This document shows, one piece after another, positions 48,708 to 59,264 of a stretch of 64,000 bases of DNA. Both the position numbers and the translations under genes were made by a program. The DNA comes from VXYL01 sp965199875 (GTDB lineage: Bacteria > Pseudomonadota > Gammaproteobacteria > Pseudomonadales > Azotimanducaceae), in the NCBI GenBank assembly GCA_965199875.1, contig OZ241346.1:2294001-2358000 (forward strand), written 5' to 3'. Position 1 is the first letter of the stretch, and the number at the start of each line of letters is the position of its first letter. Under the pieces are notes generated by a model that saw only the letters and a list, made by a program, of their open reading frames with translations, was not told the origin of the DNA and did not search any database.

Positions 48708-50267
48708 ATGGCACACGAGCGCAAATCGCGGCGAGCACCGAGGCTTCGGCTACGGCTGCGCACGGTGCTGATCATTGCCAGCTTGTTCGCCCTGGTGCTG
48801 CCGCTGACCGGCCTGTACGCGCTGCGTCTGCACGAAAGCACCTTGCTGCAACAGACCCAGTCCGAGCTCGTCGTCGTCGCGGCGATGGCTTCCGGCGCCT
48901 ATGCCAGTACGTTGGAGCGGCTTTCCGGCGCCGCGGAAACTCAACGCCGGACGCCGATGGCCAACAAGCCCCCGCTGGGCTTCGCGGAGACGCCGGTGCT
49001 GCCGCCGCAGCCGCCAGCGCAGCCGGGCCCGCCGGCGGAACAACTTGCCGAGCAAGCTGGTGCCATCCTGTTGCCGGTGCTGGCTGATGCAAAGGTGGTC
49101 ACCCGCGCTGCCATTCGGCTGCTCGACAGCCAGGGCGTCGTGGTGGCAAGTACCGAAGACGACATGGGCCTTTCGCTGGCGCATGTGGGCGAGGTGCGGC
49201 AAGCGCTGGCCGGCGACACGGTCAACAGCCTGCGCACGGAGAGTTCCGGGGCCAGCCTTGCGCCCATCGTGCGCGGTACGCAAGTGCGCGTGGTGCTCGC
49301 GGTTCCGGTGATGGCGGACTCCGAGGCAAGCGGCGCGGTCGTCGTGTCGAGACGCCCTTCGAGCATTCTGGACACGCTGTACGACAAGCGCTATCTGCTG
49401 CTGCAAGTGGCGTTCGCGTTCATCGCCGTGGCCATCGCCGTGGCGCTCTTGGCGGCGCGCACGATTCTGCTGCCGATGCGACGCATCGTGCGCGGTGCGC
49501 GGCGGGTATCCCGAGGCGAAACCGAGCAGTTCGAGCGCGAGCGGCCGTTCCGCGTCGTCGAGCTGGCGGACCTTGCCGGCAGCATTGGCACGATGGTGAC
49601 CGCGCTGCAACGCCGGTCGGCCTATCTGCGCGACTTCGCCCACCAGCTCAACCACCAGTTCAAAACGCCCATCGCGGCGGCGCGCGCCGGGGTGGAACTG
49701 CTCGGCGACAGTCTGGCCGACATGACTCCTGCCGAGGCCCGGCACTTCGTCGACAACGTGAAGGCGGACATCGAGCGGATCGATCGCCTGGCCTCGCGGC
49801 TGCTGGAGCTGGCCCAGGCCGACATGACCGGCGCCAGCGACGAGGTGACGGACGTGCTGGCGGTTGCCGGCGAACTGCCGCACCGGGAAGTGCGCGTGGA
49901 AGGCGCAGCGCCAGTGCTGGCGCAAGTGCCCGGAGCGTCGGTCTACGCGATCCTAGAGAATCTGGTGGACAACGCCACCAGCCACGGTGCCAGCCGGGTG
50001 GACATTCGCGGCAGAACCGTCGGCGAAGCCGTCGAACTGCGCGTTGCCGACAACGGCAGCGGCATTTCGCCACGCAACCGCAAGGACGTCTTCGATCCGT
50101 TCTTCACCACCCGGCAGAGCAGCGGCGGTACTGGGCTGGGCTTGGCCATCTGCCGAACCTTGGCGAACAACGCTGGCGGCGACATCGAGCTGCTGCCGAC
50201 CGAGACGGGCGCCGCGTTCAAAGTGACGCTGCGCGCGGCGCAACGAGCGGCGGCAGGAAACTCCTAA
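48708..50267 (+). CDS. Membrane-bound sensor histidine kinase (orphan)
   Basis: 519 residues from ATG 48708. Two membrane helices (TVLIIASLFALVLPLTGLYA and LLLQVAFAFIAVAIAVALLA) bracket a periplasmic sensor of about 200 residues containing a proline-rich stretch (PPQPPAQPGPPAE). A HAMP-like linker precedes the H-box, which reads AHQLNHQFKTPI where SHELRTPL is usual, and the ATPase has ENLVDNATSHG, VADNGSGIS and GGTGLGLAICRTL. No response regulator gene is next to it, so its partner is encoded elsewhere. It is divergent from fno; only about 70 bases separate the two starts. Confidence 0.9.
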   Translation: MAHERKSRRAPRLRLRLRTVLIIASLFALVLPLTGLYALRLHESTLLQQTQSELVVVAAMASGAYASTLERLSGAAETQRRTPMANKPPLGFAETPVLPPQPPAQPGPPAEQLAEQAGAILLPVLADAKVVTRAAIRLLDSQGVVVASTEDDMGLSLAHVGEVRQALAGDTVNSLRTESSGASLAPIVRGTQVRVVLAVPVMADSEASGAVVVSRRPSSILDTLYDKRYLLLQVAFAFIAVAIAVALLAARTILLPMRRIVRGARRVSRGETEQFERERPFRVVELADLAGSIGTMVTALQRRSAYLRDFAHQLNHQFKTPIAAARAGVELLGDSLADMTPAEARHFVDNVKADIERIDRLASRLLELAQADMTGASDEVTDVLAVAGELPHREVRVEGAAPVLAQVPGASVYAILENLVDNATSHGASRVDIRGRTVGEAVELRVADNGSGISPRNRKDVFDPFFTTRQSSGGTGLGLAICRTLANNAGGDIELLPTETGAAFKVTLRAAQRAAAGNS

Positions 50268-50375
50268 CCCATCTTTACCATCGTGACAGGCGATTCGGGA
50301 CGAATTCGGGGGTTTTCCGGAGCCTGGCCGTCGCAAGTCGTTGATTTCGCTGGAAGGCGATTCCGAAGAGGCCGA

Positions 50376-52270
50376 TGTAGTGCCATAAAATGAGGGCGGG
50401 GCATTGAACTCCCCCGGGGCGCGGGTTACCGTCGCCCCATGTTCGTCCGCCGCACCCGTACCCGCGCCACCGACGGCGCCGAGTACCACACCCACCGGCT
50501 GGTGCGCTCCGAGCGCGACGGCGCCAGGGTGCGCCAGCGCACGCTGCTCAACCTCGGCCGCCACTTCGAGCTGCCCCGCGGACGCTGGCCGCTGCTCTGC
50601 CAGCGCGTGGAGGAACTGCTGGCCGGGCAGATGGAACTGCCGCTGGACTGCCCGCCGGAGGTGGAGGCGGAGGCGCAGCGGCTCGCGGCGCGGCTGGCCG
50701 CCCGCGAGGCGTCGCCGGCCTCGGCGGACGCGCCGGGGGACCTGCGGCGCGTGGACGTGGACTCGCTGGAACTGACGCGCCCGCGCTCGGTCGGCGTGGA
50801 GCACGCGGCGCTGTGGGCGATGGACCGGCTGCGGCTGCGCGAGCTGCTGGCGGGGCTGGGGCTGGGTCCGGGGCTGCTGGCGGCGGCCGTGGGCAACGTC
50901 GTCGGGCGCATGGCGCATCCGGCGTCGGAGCGGGAGACGCGGCGCTGGCTGGCGGAGCGCAGCGCCCTGGGGGAACTGCTCGACGCGGACTTCGAGACGA
51001 TGGGGTCGATGCGCCTGTACCGGGCGTCGGACGCGCTGCTGGCGCACCGCGACGCCATCGAGGACCGGCTGTTCGAGCGTGCCTCGGGGCTGTTCGGCCT
51101 GGCGCCGACGGTGACGTTGTACGACCTGACGAACACGTTCTTCGAGGGCGGCGCGGCGGCGATGCCGAAGGCGGCGCGCGGGCGCTCGAAGGAGAAGCGC
51201 AGCGACCGTCCGCTGCTGACCCTGGGGCTGGCGCTGGACGCGAGCGGCTTCGCGCGCCGCTCGCGGGTGTTCGCCGGCAACGTCGCCGAGAGCGGCACGC
51301 TGGCCGAGATGCTGCAGTCGCTGGGCGCGCCGGACGGCGCCCTGGTGGTGATGGACCGCGGCGTGGCGACGGAGGACCGGCTGGCCTGGCTGCGGCGGGA
51401 GGGCTACCGCCATCTGGTGGTGAGCCGGGAGTCGAAGCGGACGTTCGACGCGTCGCAGGCGGTGTCCATCCGGGCGAAGTCCGGCGGCGCGGTGCGGCTG
51501 GTCCGGGAACTGTCCGAGGACGGCCTGGAGGTGCGCCTGCGCTGCCACTCGGCGGCGCGGGAGGAGAAGGAGCGCGGCATCGCCGAACGCTTCGCCCGGC
51601 GCTTCGAGACGGCGCTGGACGACCTCTCCGCCGGGCTGTCGCGCCCGCGCACGCGCAAGGAGATCGGATACGTCCGGGAACGCATCGGACGCCTCAAGGA
51701 GAAGAGCCGCGGCGCGGCGCGCCTCTACGACGTCGAGGTCGCCGCCGACGAGAGCGGCGGGAAGGCCGTGGCGGTGACCTGGACCCGGCGCCCGGCCGCC
51801 GGCACGATGGCCGACTGTCCGGGCGTGTACTGCCTGCGCAGCAGCGAGACCGACTGGGACGAGGAGACGCTGTGGCGCGCCTACGCCACCCTGACCGACG
51901 TCGAGGCCGTGTTCCGCTCGCTGAAGTCCGAACTCGGCCTGCGCCCCGTGTACCACCACAAGCAGGCGCGCGCCGAAGGGCACCTGTTCATCACCGTCCT
52001 CGCCTACCAGCTCGTGCAGGTGCTGCGCGCCGCGCTGCGCGAGAAGGGCGTCGACGGCAGCTGGAACACCCTGCGCAACATCCTCGACGGCCAGCAGCGC
52101 GTCACCGCGACGTTCCGCTGCGCCGACGGCCGCGCCCTGCACGTGCGCAAGGCCACCCGCGCCGAACCCGCCCTGCGGAAGATCTACGACGCCCTCGGCA
52201 TCGATCCCCGGCCCGGAGGAACGCGCAAGACCACGATCTAGAATCCACAACGCGGCACTTTGTAGTGCCA
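50376..52270 (+). mobile_element. IS1634-like insertion sequence
   Basis: A complete transposase gene lies between two copies of the 10-base sequence TGTAGTGCCA (50376-50385 and 52261-52270). These could be target duplications or part of the terminal repeats. A 6-base AGTGCC is also found inverted near the right end (GGCACT at 52254-52259). Exact ends cannot be fixed from one copy. The element is intact in coding terms and marks the left border of the restriction/defence island. Confidence 0.7.
50439..52241 (+). CDS. IS1634-family DDE transposase
   Basis: 600 residues, normal length for this family. The DDE residues are in VTLYDLTNTFFEGGA, ALVVMDRGVATEDRLAWLRR and TDVEAVFRSLKSELGLRPVY. N-terminal FVRRTRTRATDGAEYHTHRL and LNLGRHFELPRGRW match the IS1634/IS1549-like group. 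There is no frameshift or internal stop, so it may be active. Base composition is even more GC-rich than the neighbouring genes. Confidence 0.93.
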   Translation: MFVRRTRTRATDGAEYHTHRLVRSERDGARVRQRTLLNLGRHFELPRGRWPLLCQRVEELLAGQMELPLDCPPEVEAEAQRLAARLAAREASPASADAPGDLRRVDVDSLELTRPRSVGVEHAALWAMDRLRLRELLAGLGLGPGLLAAAVGNVVGRMAHPASERETRRWLAERSALGELLDADFETMGSMRLYRASDALLAHRDAIEDRLFERASGLFGLAPTVTLYDLTNTFFEGGAAAMPKAARGRSKEKRSDRPLLTLGLALDASGFARRSRVFAGNVAESGTLAEMLQSLGAPDGALVVMDRGVATEDRLAWLRREGYRHLVVSRESKRTFDASQAVSIRAKSGGAVRLVRELSEDGLEVRLRCHSAAREEKERGIAERFARRFETALDDLSAGLSRPRTRKEIGYVRERIGRLKEKSRGAARLYDVEVAADESGGKAVAVTWTRRPAAGTMADCPGVYCLRSSETDWDEETLWRAYATLTDVEAVFRSLKSELGLRPVYHHKQARAEGHLFITVLAYQLVQVLRAALREKGVDGSWNTLRNILDGQQRVTATFRCADGRALHVRKATRAEPALRKIYDALGIDPRPGGTRKTTI

Positions 52271-52425
52271 CTTGCCCATTTCAGTCAACGCAAGATGTTG
52301 ATTGCAAATGACTTTTTCTAGGGGGTGGTAAACTTGGGCTAAGCGGCCCAAGGTTGCTGGCGGGTTGCGCGGCACCGGACGCTGGTTTGGTTGCAGACAG
52401 GCCTACGCTCCGGCCTTGATCGGAT

Positions 52426-55400
52426 GTGTGTTGCGGCAATGGGTTCCCAGAAACAAGCGCATGGGCGACCTTCCTGCGCCATATTGCAGGCGTGCGGGCC
52501 GGCGGGATTGACACGTCGCCAGACGATGGCACAGTCTCCGGCGAGCCTGCATCGGTAGCGCAGCCTTTGCCACAAGTACTCGACAACATCGAAGCATGCC
52601 TGCGGCCAGCTTTGCGGCAGACGCTGGAAGTCGCCCACCGGGCGGACTTCTGCATCGGCTACTTCAACCTGCGCGGCTGGTGCGCTATCGACGATCTCAT
52701 CGAACAGTGGGCCGGCGGCGACGGTTCCTGCTGCCGGGTGCTGGTGGGCATGCAGCCACGCCCAGACGACCAGTTCAAACAAGCGAAGAGCCTCTCTGCC
52801 ACCGCTGCCGGCATGGATAGCCGAACGGCGCAGCGGACGAAGAGAGAACTCGCCGAGAAGTTTCGCGAGCAACTCACCATCGGTGCGCCCACGGCGGCGG
52901 ATGAAGAGGGCCTGCGCCGGCTCGCCCGCCAGCTCCGCAGCGGCAAAGTGGTCGTCAAGCTGTTCTGCAAGCACGCGCTGCACGCCAAGCTCTACCTACT
53001 GTTCCGCGACGATCCGGTGACGCCCATCGTCGGCTACGTCGGCAGCAGCAATCTGACCCTGTCGGGCCTCTCCTTGCAGGGCGAACTGAACGTCGACGTG
53101 GTCGACCAGGACGCCTGCGCCAAGCTCGCCGCGTGGTTCGATGCGCGTTGGGGCGACCGCTGGTGCATCGACATCACCAACGAGCTCGCGCAGATCATCG
53201 AGGAGAGCTGGGCGCGGGAATGCCCCATCCCGCCCTACCACATCTACGTGAAGATGGCCTACCACCTCTCCGAAGAAGCCCGCACCGGCCTGACCGAGTT
53301 CCGCATCCCCGGCGACTTCGGCAACGAGCTGCTCGAGTTCCAAACGGCCGCGGTGAAGATCGCCGCGCATCACGTCAACGCGCGCGGCGGCGTGCTTATC
53401 GGCGACGTGGTGGGGCTGGGCAAGACGCTGATGGCTACCGCGCTGGCGCGCATCCTCGAAGACGACTTGGGGTTGGAGACGCTCATCATCTGCCCGAAGA
53501 ACCTGGTGCCGATGTGGGAGGACTATCGACAACGCTACCGGCTGCGGGCGCTCGTGCTCTCGATCAGCCGCGTGCTGAGCCAATTGGAGAACCTGCGCCG
53601 CTACCGCATCGTGCTCATCGACGAGAGCCACAATCTGCGCAACCGCGAAGGCAAGCGCTACCGCGCCATCCGCGAGTACATCGACAAGAACGACAGCAAG
53701 TGCATCCTGCTTTCCGCCACGCCGTACAACAAGACCTACAAGGACCTTTCCAGCCAACTGCGCCTGTTCGTCGGCGAAGACGAGGACCTGGGCATCCGCC
53801 CGGAGAACCTGATCCGGCAGCTAGGCGAAACGACGTTCCTGCGACAGCACCAAGCATCGCCGCGCTCCATCGCAGCCTTTGAGCAATCGGAACATACGGA
53901 CGACTGGCGCGACTTGATGCGCCTGTACCTCGTGCGCAGAACGCGCAGCTTCATACAGGACAACTACGCCAAGACCGACGCCAAAGGGCGCAAGTACCTG
54001 CCGTTTCCAGACGGCAGCAGGCAAGCCTTTCCGTCGCGTGTGCCCAAGACCATCAAAGTGGAAGTCGGCGGCCAATACGCCCGGCTCTTCTCCGACGCGG
54101 TGGTGGAAACCATCAACGGCCTGAACCTGCCGCGCTACGGCTTGGGAAACTACGTCGTCGAAACATCCAAGAACGCCGCTGCCGACCAGCGCCTGCTCGA
54201 CGACCTCTCCCGGGCCGGCAAGCGCTTGATGGGCTTCTGCAGAACCAATCTGTTCAAGCGCTTGGAGAGCAGCGGCCATGCCTTCCTGCTCTCCGTGGAG
54301 CGTCACGTGCTCCGCAACTTCATCTTCATCCACGCCATCGAACAGGACCTGCCGCTGCCGATCGGCGCCACCGATGCCGGGGTGTTGGATTCGCTGTCCT
54401 ACGATGGCGATGCTGATGGGGATGCTGGGGACGTGTTCGACGAAGACGAGGACGTGGCAAGGCAGGATGTAGAAGACGACGAGCCAAGAACCGAGGCGGC
54501 GTTCCGACAACGCGCTGCCAAGGTGTACGACACATTCGCGGGGAAACGCTACCGCAGCCGCTTCCGCTGGTTGGCCGCGCATCACTTCAATGCCGAGTTG
54601 AAAGAGGACATGCTGCGCGACTCGGAGCAGCTGATCGACCTGCTGGCGAGCGTGGGCGACTGGAACGCAGCCGAAGACGCGAAGCTGGGGGCCTTGGAGA
54701 AACTCTTGCGGAAGACGCACGGCCGGCAAAAGGTGATCGTCTTCTCCCAGTTCGCCGACACGGTGTACTACCTCCAACGCGAACTCGAGGCACGCAAGCT
54801 GTTGCGCGTCCTAGCGGCCACCGGCGATTCCGCCAATCCCACGGAACTCGCGTGGCGCTTCAGCCCGCGGAGCAACCACAAGGGCGGCAAAGTCGCTGCC
54901 GAGGACGAGATTCGCGTCCTGATCGCCACGGATGTGCTCAGCGAAGGCCAGAATCTGCAAGACTGCGCCATCGTCGTGAACTACGACCTGCCTTGGGCCA
55001 TCATCCGCCTCATCCAACGCGCTGGGCGGGTGGATCGCATCGGGCAGAAGGCCAACGAAATCCTCTGCTATTCGTTCCTTCCCGCCCAAGGCGTGGAACG
55101 GCTCATCCGCCTTCGCTCCCGAGTCCGCGAGCGCCTGCAGGAGAACGCCGAAGTGGTTGGCACGGACGAGGCGTTCTTCGAGGATGAAGACCAACGCGCC
55201 GTCAACGATCTGTACAACGAGAAAGCAGGCATACTGGACGATGCCAAGGATTCGGACGTCGACCTCGCCTCCTACGCCTACCAGATTTGGCAGAATGCCA
55301 CGAAGAACGACGACGCCTTGCGCAAGGAGATCGAGGAGATGCCAGCCGTGGTGTATTCCTCAAAGCGCCACGTCGAGGCGGCCAAGGAACCGGAGGGCCT

Positions 55401-55920
55401 GCTTGCCTACATCCGAACGTCGCAAGACCACGACGCCTTGGCGTGGCTGGACCGCAACGGCAACAGCGTGACGGAGAGCCAGTTCGACATTCTGCGCACG
55501 GCCGCCTGCGAACCCGAGAGGCCGGCTGTGCCGCGGCGAGCAAACCACCATGAACTGGTACAGGCAGCGGCAGAGCTGGTTGCAAAGGAGGAACAGCAAG
55601 TGGGCGGCCAGCTGGGGCGGCCTTCGGGGGCGCGATTCAAGGTGTACGAGCGCTTGAAGCCCCACGCGGCCCAGATGGGCGGCTTGCTGGGACCCGCGCT
55701 GAAAGCGGCCATAGAGGATGTGTATCGCTGGCCGCTGCGCCAACATGCGGTGGACGTTCTCAACAGGCAGCTACGATCCATTTCGGATGCGGAACTGGCC
55801 GAGCTGGTCTGCGCGCTGCGCGACGAAGACCGCCTTTGCAACGTCTCCGAGAACGGGCGCAAGGGCGAACCCCGCATCATCTGTTCGATGGGTTTGGTGG
55901 GCGACGCGGAAAGCAAGTAG
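52426..55920 (+). CDS. PLD-like nuclease domain fused to SNF2/SWI2 helicase (defence-type)
   Basis: Up to 1,164 residues. An N-terminal phospholipase-D-like domain begins near DNIEACLRPALRQTLEVAHR and has the HxK motif in HALHAKLYLL (H186, K188) and GSSNLT. A SNF2 translocase follows: Walker A GDVVGLGKT (326-334), IDESHN (398-403), LLSATPYNKT, and in the second lobe KVIVFSQFADTV, TDVLSEGQNLQDCAIVVNYD and RAGRVDRIGQ. Such PLD-SNF2 proteins accompany DNA methyltransferases in restriction and anti-phage loci and could cleave or move along foreign DNA. The start is unsure: GTG 52426, GTG 52492 or TTG 52567; the conserved part begins at about 52570. The methyltransferase gene follows after 6 bases. 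Confidence 0.88.
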   Translation: MCCGNGFPETSAWATFLRHIAGVRAGGIDTSPDDGTVSGEPASVAQPLPQVLDNIEACLRPALRQTLEVAHRADFCIGYFNLRGWCAIDDLIEQWAGGDGSCCRVLVGMQPRPDDQFKQAKSLSATAAGMDSRTAQRTKRELAEKFREQLTIGAPTAADEEGLRRLARQLRSGKVVVKLFCKHALHAKLYLLFRDDPVTPIVGYVGSSNLTLSGLSLQGELNVDVVDQDACAKLAAWFDARWGDRWCIDITNELAQIIEESWARECPIPPYHIYVKMAYHLSEEARTGLTEFRIPGDFGNELLEFQTAAVKIAAHHVNARGGVLIGDVVGLGKTLMATALARILEDDLGLETLIICPKNLVPMWEDYRQRYRLRALVLSISRVLSQLENLRRYRIVLIDESHNLRNREGKRYRAIREYIDKNDSKCILLSATPYNKTYKDLSSQLRLFVGEDEDLGIRPENLIRQLGETTFLRQHQASPRSIAAFEQSEHTDDWRDLMRLYLVRRTRSFIQDNYAKTDAKGRKYLPFPDGSRQAFPSRVPKTIKVEVGGQYARLFSDAVVETINGLNLPRYGLGNYVVETSKNAAADQRLLDDLSRAGKRLMGFCRTNLFKRLESSGHAFLLSVERHVLRNFIFIHAIEQDLPLPIGATDAGVLDSLSYDGDADGDAGDVFDEDEDVARQDVEDDEPRTEAAFRQRAAKVYDTFAGKRYRSRFRWLAAHHFNAELKEDMLRDSEQLIDLLASVGDWNAAEDAKLGALEKLLRKTHGRQKVIVFSQFADTVYYLQRELEARKLLRVLAATGDSANPTELAWRFSPRSNHKGGKVAAEDEIRVLIATDVLSEGQNLQDCAIVVNYDLPWAIIRLIQRAGRVDRIGQKANEILCYSFLPAQGVERLIRLRSRVRERLQENAEVVGTDEAFFEDEDQRAVNDLYNEKAGILDDAKDSDVDLASYAYQIWQNATKNDDALRKEIEEMPAVVYSSKRHVEAAKEPEGLLAYIRTSQDHDALAWLDRNGNSVTESQFDILRTAACEPERPAVPRRANHHELVQAAAELVAKEEQQVGGQLGRPSGARFKVYERLKPHAAQMGGLLGPALKAAIEDVYRWPLRQHAVDVLNRQLRSISDAELAELVCALRDEDRLCNVSENGRKGEPRIICSMGLVGDAESK

Positions 55921-55926
55921 CGGCCC

Positions 55927-58900
55927 GTGGAACCATTGCCACCTTTGGACCGATCCATCGTTCGGCGACTGCTGGAGGCCTTCGATCTGCGCACCCTGTT
56001 CGTGGACGAGCTTGGCTGGGACCACGGCGGCACCGACACCGTCGCCGTCGTGGGCGAGACGACGTTCCCGCTCCAAGCCGTCGCACAGAAGCGCGGCTTC
56101 GTTGCCTATCAGTGCGTCGCAGGTGGACGGAAGCTGCCGGACTACGCGACACGGCAGAAGATCGAGAGGCAGGTCGCCAAGGCTGCGCACGAGCACCTCG
56201 TGGTCTTCGCACCCAGGAACCACGGTTCGCTCTGCTGGCTATGGGTGAAGCGCGAACTGGGCCAACCGGCGCGCTACCGCCAGCACATCTACAGCAAGGG
56301 ACAGAGCGCGGAGGCTTTGGCGGAGCGTCTCGACAGCCTTCGCTTCACGCTTGAAGAGGGGGAGGAAGTCTCCATCGTCGATGCCGCCACACGGGTGGCC
56401 AAGGCGTTCGACGTGGAGAAGGTGACCAAGCGGTTCTACGACCGGTTCAGAGCCGAGCACCAAGCATTCCTCGGCTTCGTCAAGGGCATCAGGGACGCCG
56501 CCAGCCGCGAGTGGTACGCGTCGCTGATGCTGAACCGGATGATGTTCATCTACTTCATCCAGAAGCGCGGCTTCCTCGACAACGACCCGAACTACCTCCG
56601 CAATCGCCTCGCCAGCGTTGCCAAGACGAAAGGCAGCGGCAAGTTCCACAGCTTCTACCGCCTGTTTCTGCGCCGGCTGTTCCATGAAGGGCTTGGCCAG
56701 CCGGAGGCGGCCCGGGATGCGGAACTTGGCGAGATGCTTGGCCGCGTCCCCTATCTGAACGGCGGCTTGTTCGACGTTCACGACTTGGAACGCGACAACG
56801 CCAACATCGACATCCCGGACAAGGCGTTCAAGCAGATCTTCAACTTCTTCGACGCCTACCAGTGGCACCTCGACGACCGCCCCTTGCGCGACGACAACGA
56901 GATCAACCCAGACGTGCTCGGCTACATCTTCGAGAAGTACGTGAACCAGAAGCAGATGGGCGCCTACTACACGAAGGAGGACATCACCGGCTACATCAGC
57001 CGCAACACCATCGTTCCGCGCCTGTTCGACCAAGCCAAACGCGACTGCGCCATCGCCTTCAAGCCGGGCGGCAGCGTGTGGCGGCTGCTCGCCGAGGACC
57101 CGGACCGGTACTTCTACCCTTCAGTGCGCCACGGCATCACCTTCAACCTGCACGATGGAACCGAGCTCGACAAGCCACGCGCCTTGCCGAAGGAAATCGC
57201 CGTCGGCTTGAAGGACGTGGCCAAGCGTGGCGAGTGGAACAACGCCGCGCCGCCGGAGTACGCACTGCCCACGGAGACTTGGCGCGAGCACATCGCCCGC
57301 CGCCAACGCTACGAGGAGGTGCGCGGCAAGTTGGCCGCCGGCGAGGTTTGCTCCATCAACGACCTCGTCACCTACAACCTGGACATCGAGCGGTTCGCCG
57401 AAGACGCCATCCGCACCAGCGAAGGCCCGGAACTGGTGCGCGCCTTCTGGAACGCCATTGCAAAGCTGACGGTGCTCGATCCGACCGTCGGCTCCGGCGC
57501 CTTCCTGTTCGCGGCCTTGAACGTTCTGGAACCGCTCTACAACGCCTGCCTGGACGCCATGCGCGGCTTGGTGGACGACTTGAAGCACTCCAAGCGCAAG
57601 CAGCGCCCAGACAAGCTCGGCGACTTCGCAAAGGTGCTCGACGACATCGACCAACACCCCGGCGAACGCTACTTCGTCCTCAAGTCCATCGTCATCGACA
57701 ACCTCTACGGCGTGGACATCATGGAAGAGGCCGTCGAGATCTGCAAACTCCGCCTGTTCCTGAAGCTCGTCGCGCAGCTCGAGTCCTACGAGCAGATCGA
57801 ACCCCTGCCGGACATCGACTTCAACGTCCGCCCCGGCAACACGCTGGTGGGCTTCACGTCGATGCAGGAGGTGCAGGACACCCTCGGCAGCGACGTCGTT
57901 TCTCTCGACTCGCTGCCAGCCATCGAGAAGAGCGCGGAAGACGCAGACGACGCCTTCCGGCAGTTCCGCGCCATGCAGACGGAACGACACTTGGATGCCC
58001 CCGCCTTCGCAGAATCGAAAACGACGCTGCGCCACCGCCTCGACGAGCTACGCCAGAAGCTCGACGCCTTCCTCGCCGACGACTACGGCATCCGCCGCAA
58101 CCAGACGGCATTGCGCAAATGGCAGCGCAGCCACCAACCCTTCCACTGGCTCGTGGAGTTCTACGGGATCATGGCGCGTGGGGGATTCGACGTGGTGATC
58201 GGCAATCCGCCGTACATTGCCAGCGCCAAGGTGCGGCAGACCTACGACGTCAAGAACCTTGAATGCGGGCGTTGCCCGGACGTCTATGCGTGGGTGTTGG
58301 AGCGCTCCCAGATGCTGCTCCGGTCCGGCGGACGAACGGGCATGATCGTGCCGCTGAGCCTCGGCTTCAGCACCCAATTCGCGCAATGCCGCCAGATGCT
58401 CCTCGCCGGATACAGCCACAACTGGTTCGCCTCTTTCGGACGCATCCCATCGGCGCTGTTCAGTTTCGACGTGCGTGTGCGCAACACCATCCAGCTCGCG
58501 CTCAAGTCCAGCGAACCACCCGCCGCCTACACAAGCCGCCTGCACCGCTGGTTCGATGCTGCCAGGCCAGCCCTGTTCGAGGGATTGGCCTACGCCGAGT
58601 TCCAACCACATCTCTGGAAGGGCCGAGTGCCGAAGATTGGCAGTTCGGCGCTGCTCGACGGGATGGAACGCCTTCTCGACACGGGCACGACGGCCGACGC
58701 GGCGACGTCGAAATCGGCAACCAAGCACGTCCTTCACTTCAAGCAGACGGCGTACAACTGGCTGAACTTCTGCCGCGTCCTTCCGCCATGCTTCGACGCA
58801 AGCGGAGGACAGACGCCGCACACTGAGTTTGGCGGGCTGTATTACGAAACGGCCAGAGCTGCGAGGCTTGCAATGGCGCTCGCAAACGGCAAGCTCATGT

Positions 58901-59220
58901 TTTGCTATTGGGCCGCGGTTGGAGATGATTTTCATGTGGCGCGATGGAACTTCGCCGACTTCCCTATCGATCTCGACGCCCTGCCCAGCAAGACGCGACA
59001 AGCACTCCTCCGCCACGCCACACGCTTGGAAGCGGCGATGGCAAACGCCGTACAGTTCAAGCGCAATGCGGGCAAGCGCGTGGGGAATTACAACCTCGCC
59101 CGGTGCAGAAGCATTACGGACGTTTCGGATCGGCTCTTCTTAGACGCTCTCGGCGCGGGCCACCTTTGGGACGAGATCGAGCTCTACTACGCGCAAACGG
59201 TGCGCACGGATTTCGGTTAG
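55927..59220 (+). CDS. Eco57I-like (type IIG/ISP-like) N6-adenine DNA methyltransferase
   Basis: 1,097 residues from GTG 55927, 6 bases after the SNF2 gene. Motif X is QMGAYYTKEDI (about 343-353), motif I VLDPTVGSGAFLF (516-528) and motif IV NPPY (760-763), the order of gamma-class adenine methyltransferases such as Eco57I. An N-terminal 150-residue region (FPLQAVAQKRGFVAYQCVA, RQKIERQVAKAAHEHLVVFA) may be a nuclease or oligomerisation domain but shows no clean PD-(D/E)XK motif. The C-terminal 300 residues probably form the target-recognition domain. It likely marks host DNA or works with the SNF2-nuclease partner in restriction. Confidence 0.9.
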   Translation: MEPLPPLDRSIVRRLLEAFDLRTLFVDELGWDHGGTDTVAVVGETTFPLQAVAQKRGFVAYQCVAGGRKLPDYATRQKIERQVAKAAHEHLVVFAPRNHGSLCWLWVKRELGQPARYRQHIYSKGQSAEALAERLDSLRFTLEEGEEVSIVDAATRVAKAFDVEKVTKRFYDRFRAEHQAFLGFVKGIRDAASREWYASLMLNRMMFIYFIQKRGFLDNDPNYLRNRLASVAKTKGSGKFHSFYRLFLRRLFHEGLGQPEAARDAELGEMLGRVPYLNGGLFDVHDLERDNANIDIPDKAFKQIFNFFDAYQWHLDDRPLRDDNEINPDVLGYIFEKYVNQKQMGAYYTKEDITGYISRNTIVPRLFDQAKRDCAIAFKPGGSVWRLLAEDPDRYFYPSVRHGITFNLHDGTELDKPRALPKEIAVGLKDVAKRGEWNNAAPPEYALPTETWREHIARRQRYEEVRGKLAAGEVCSINDLVTYNLDIERFAEDAIRTSEGPELVRAFWNAIAKLTVLDPTVGSGAFLFAALNVLEPLYNACLDAMRGLVDDLKHSKRKQRPDKLGDFAKVLDDIDQHPGERYFVLKSIVIDNLYGVDIMEEAVEICKLRLFLKLVAQLESYEQIEPLPDIDFNVRPGNTLVGFTSMQEVQDTLGSDVVSLDSLPAIEKSAEDADDAFRQFRAMQTERHLDAPAFAESKTTLRHRLDELRQKLDAFLADDYGIRRNQTALRKWQRSHQPFHWLVEFYGIMARGGFDVVIGNPPYIASAKVRQTYDVKNLECGRCPDVYAWVLERSQMLLRSGGRTGMIVPLSLGFSTQFAQCRQMLLAGYSHNWFASFGRIPSALFSFDVRVRNTIQLALKSSEPPAAYTSRLHRWFDAARPALFEGLAYAEFQPHLWKGRVPKIGSSALLDGMERLLDTGTTADAATSKSATKHVLHFKQTAYNWLNFCRVLPPCFDASGGQTPHTEFGGLYYETARAARLAMALANGKLMFCYWAAVGDDFHVARWNFADFPIDLDALPSKTRQALLRHATRLEAAMANAVQFKRNAGKRVGNYNLARCRSITDVSDRLFLDALGAGHLWDEIELYYAQTVRTDFG

Positions 59221-59264
59221 TGATTGGCGACCTTCAGATGTTCGTGCCACCAGGTCTTCCCCGC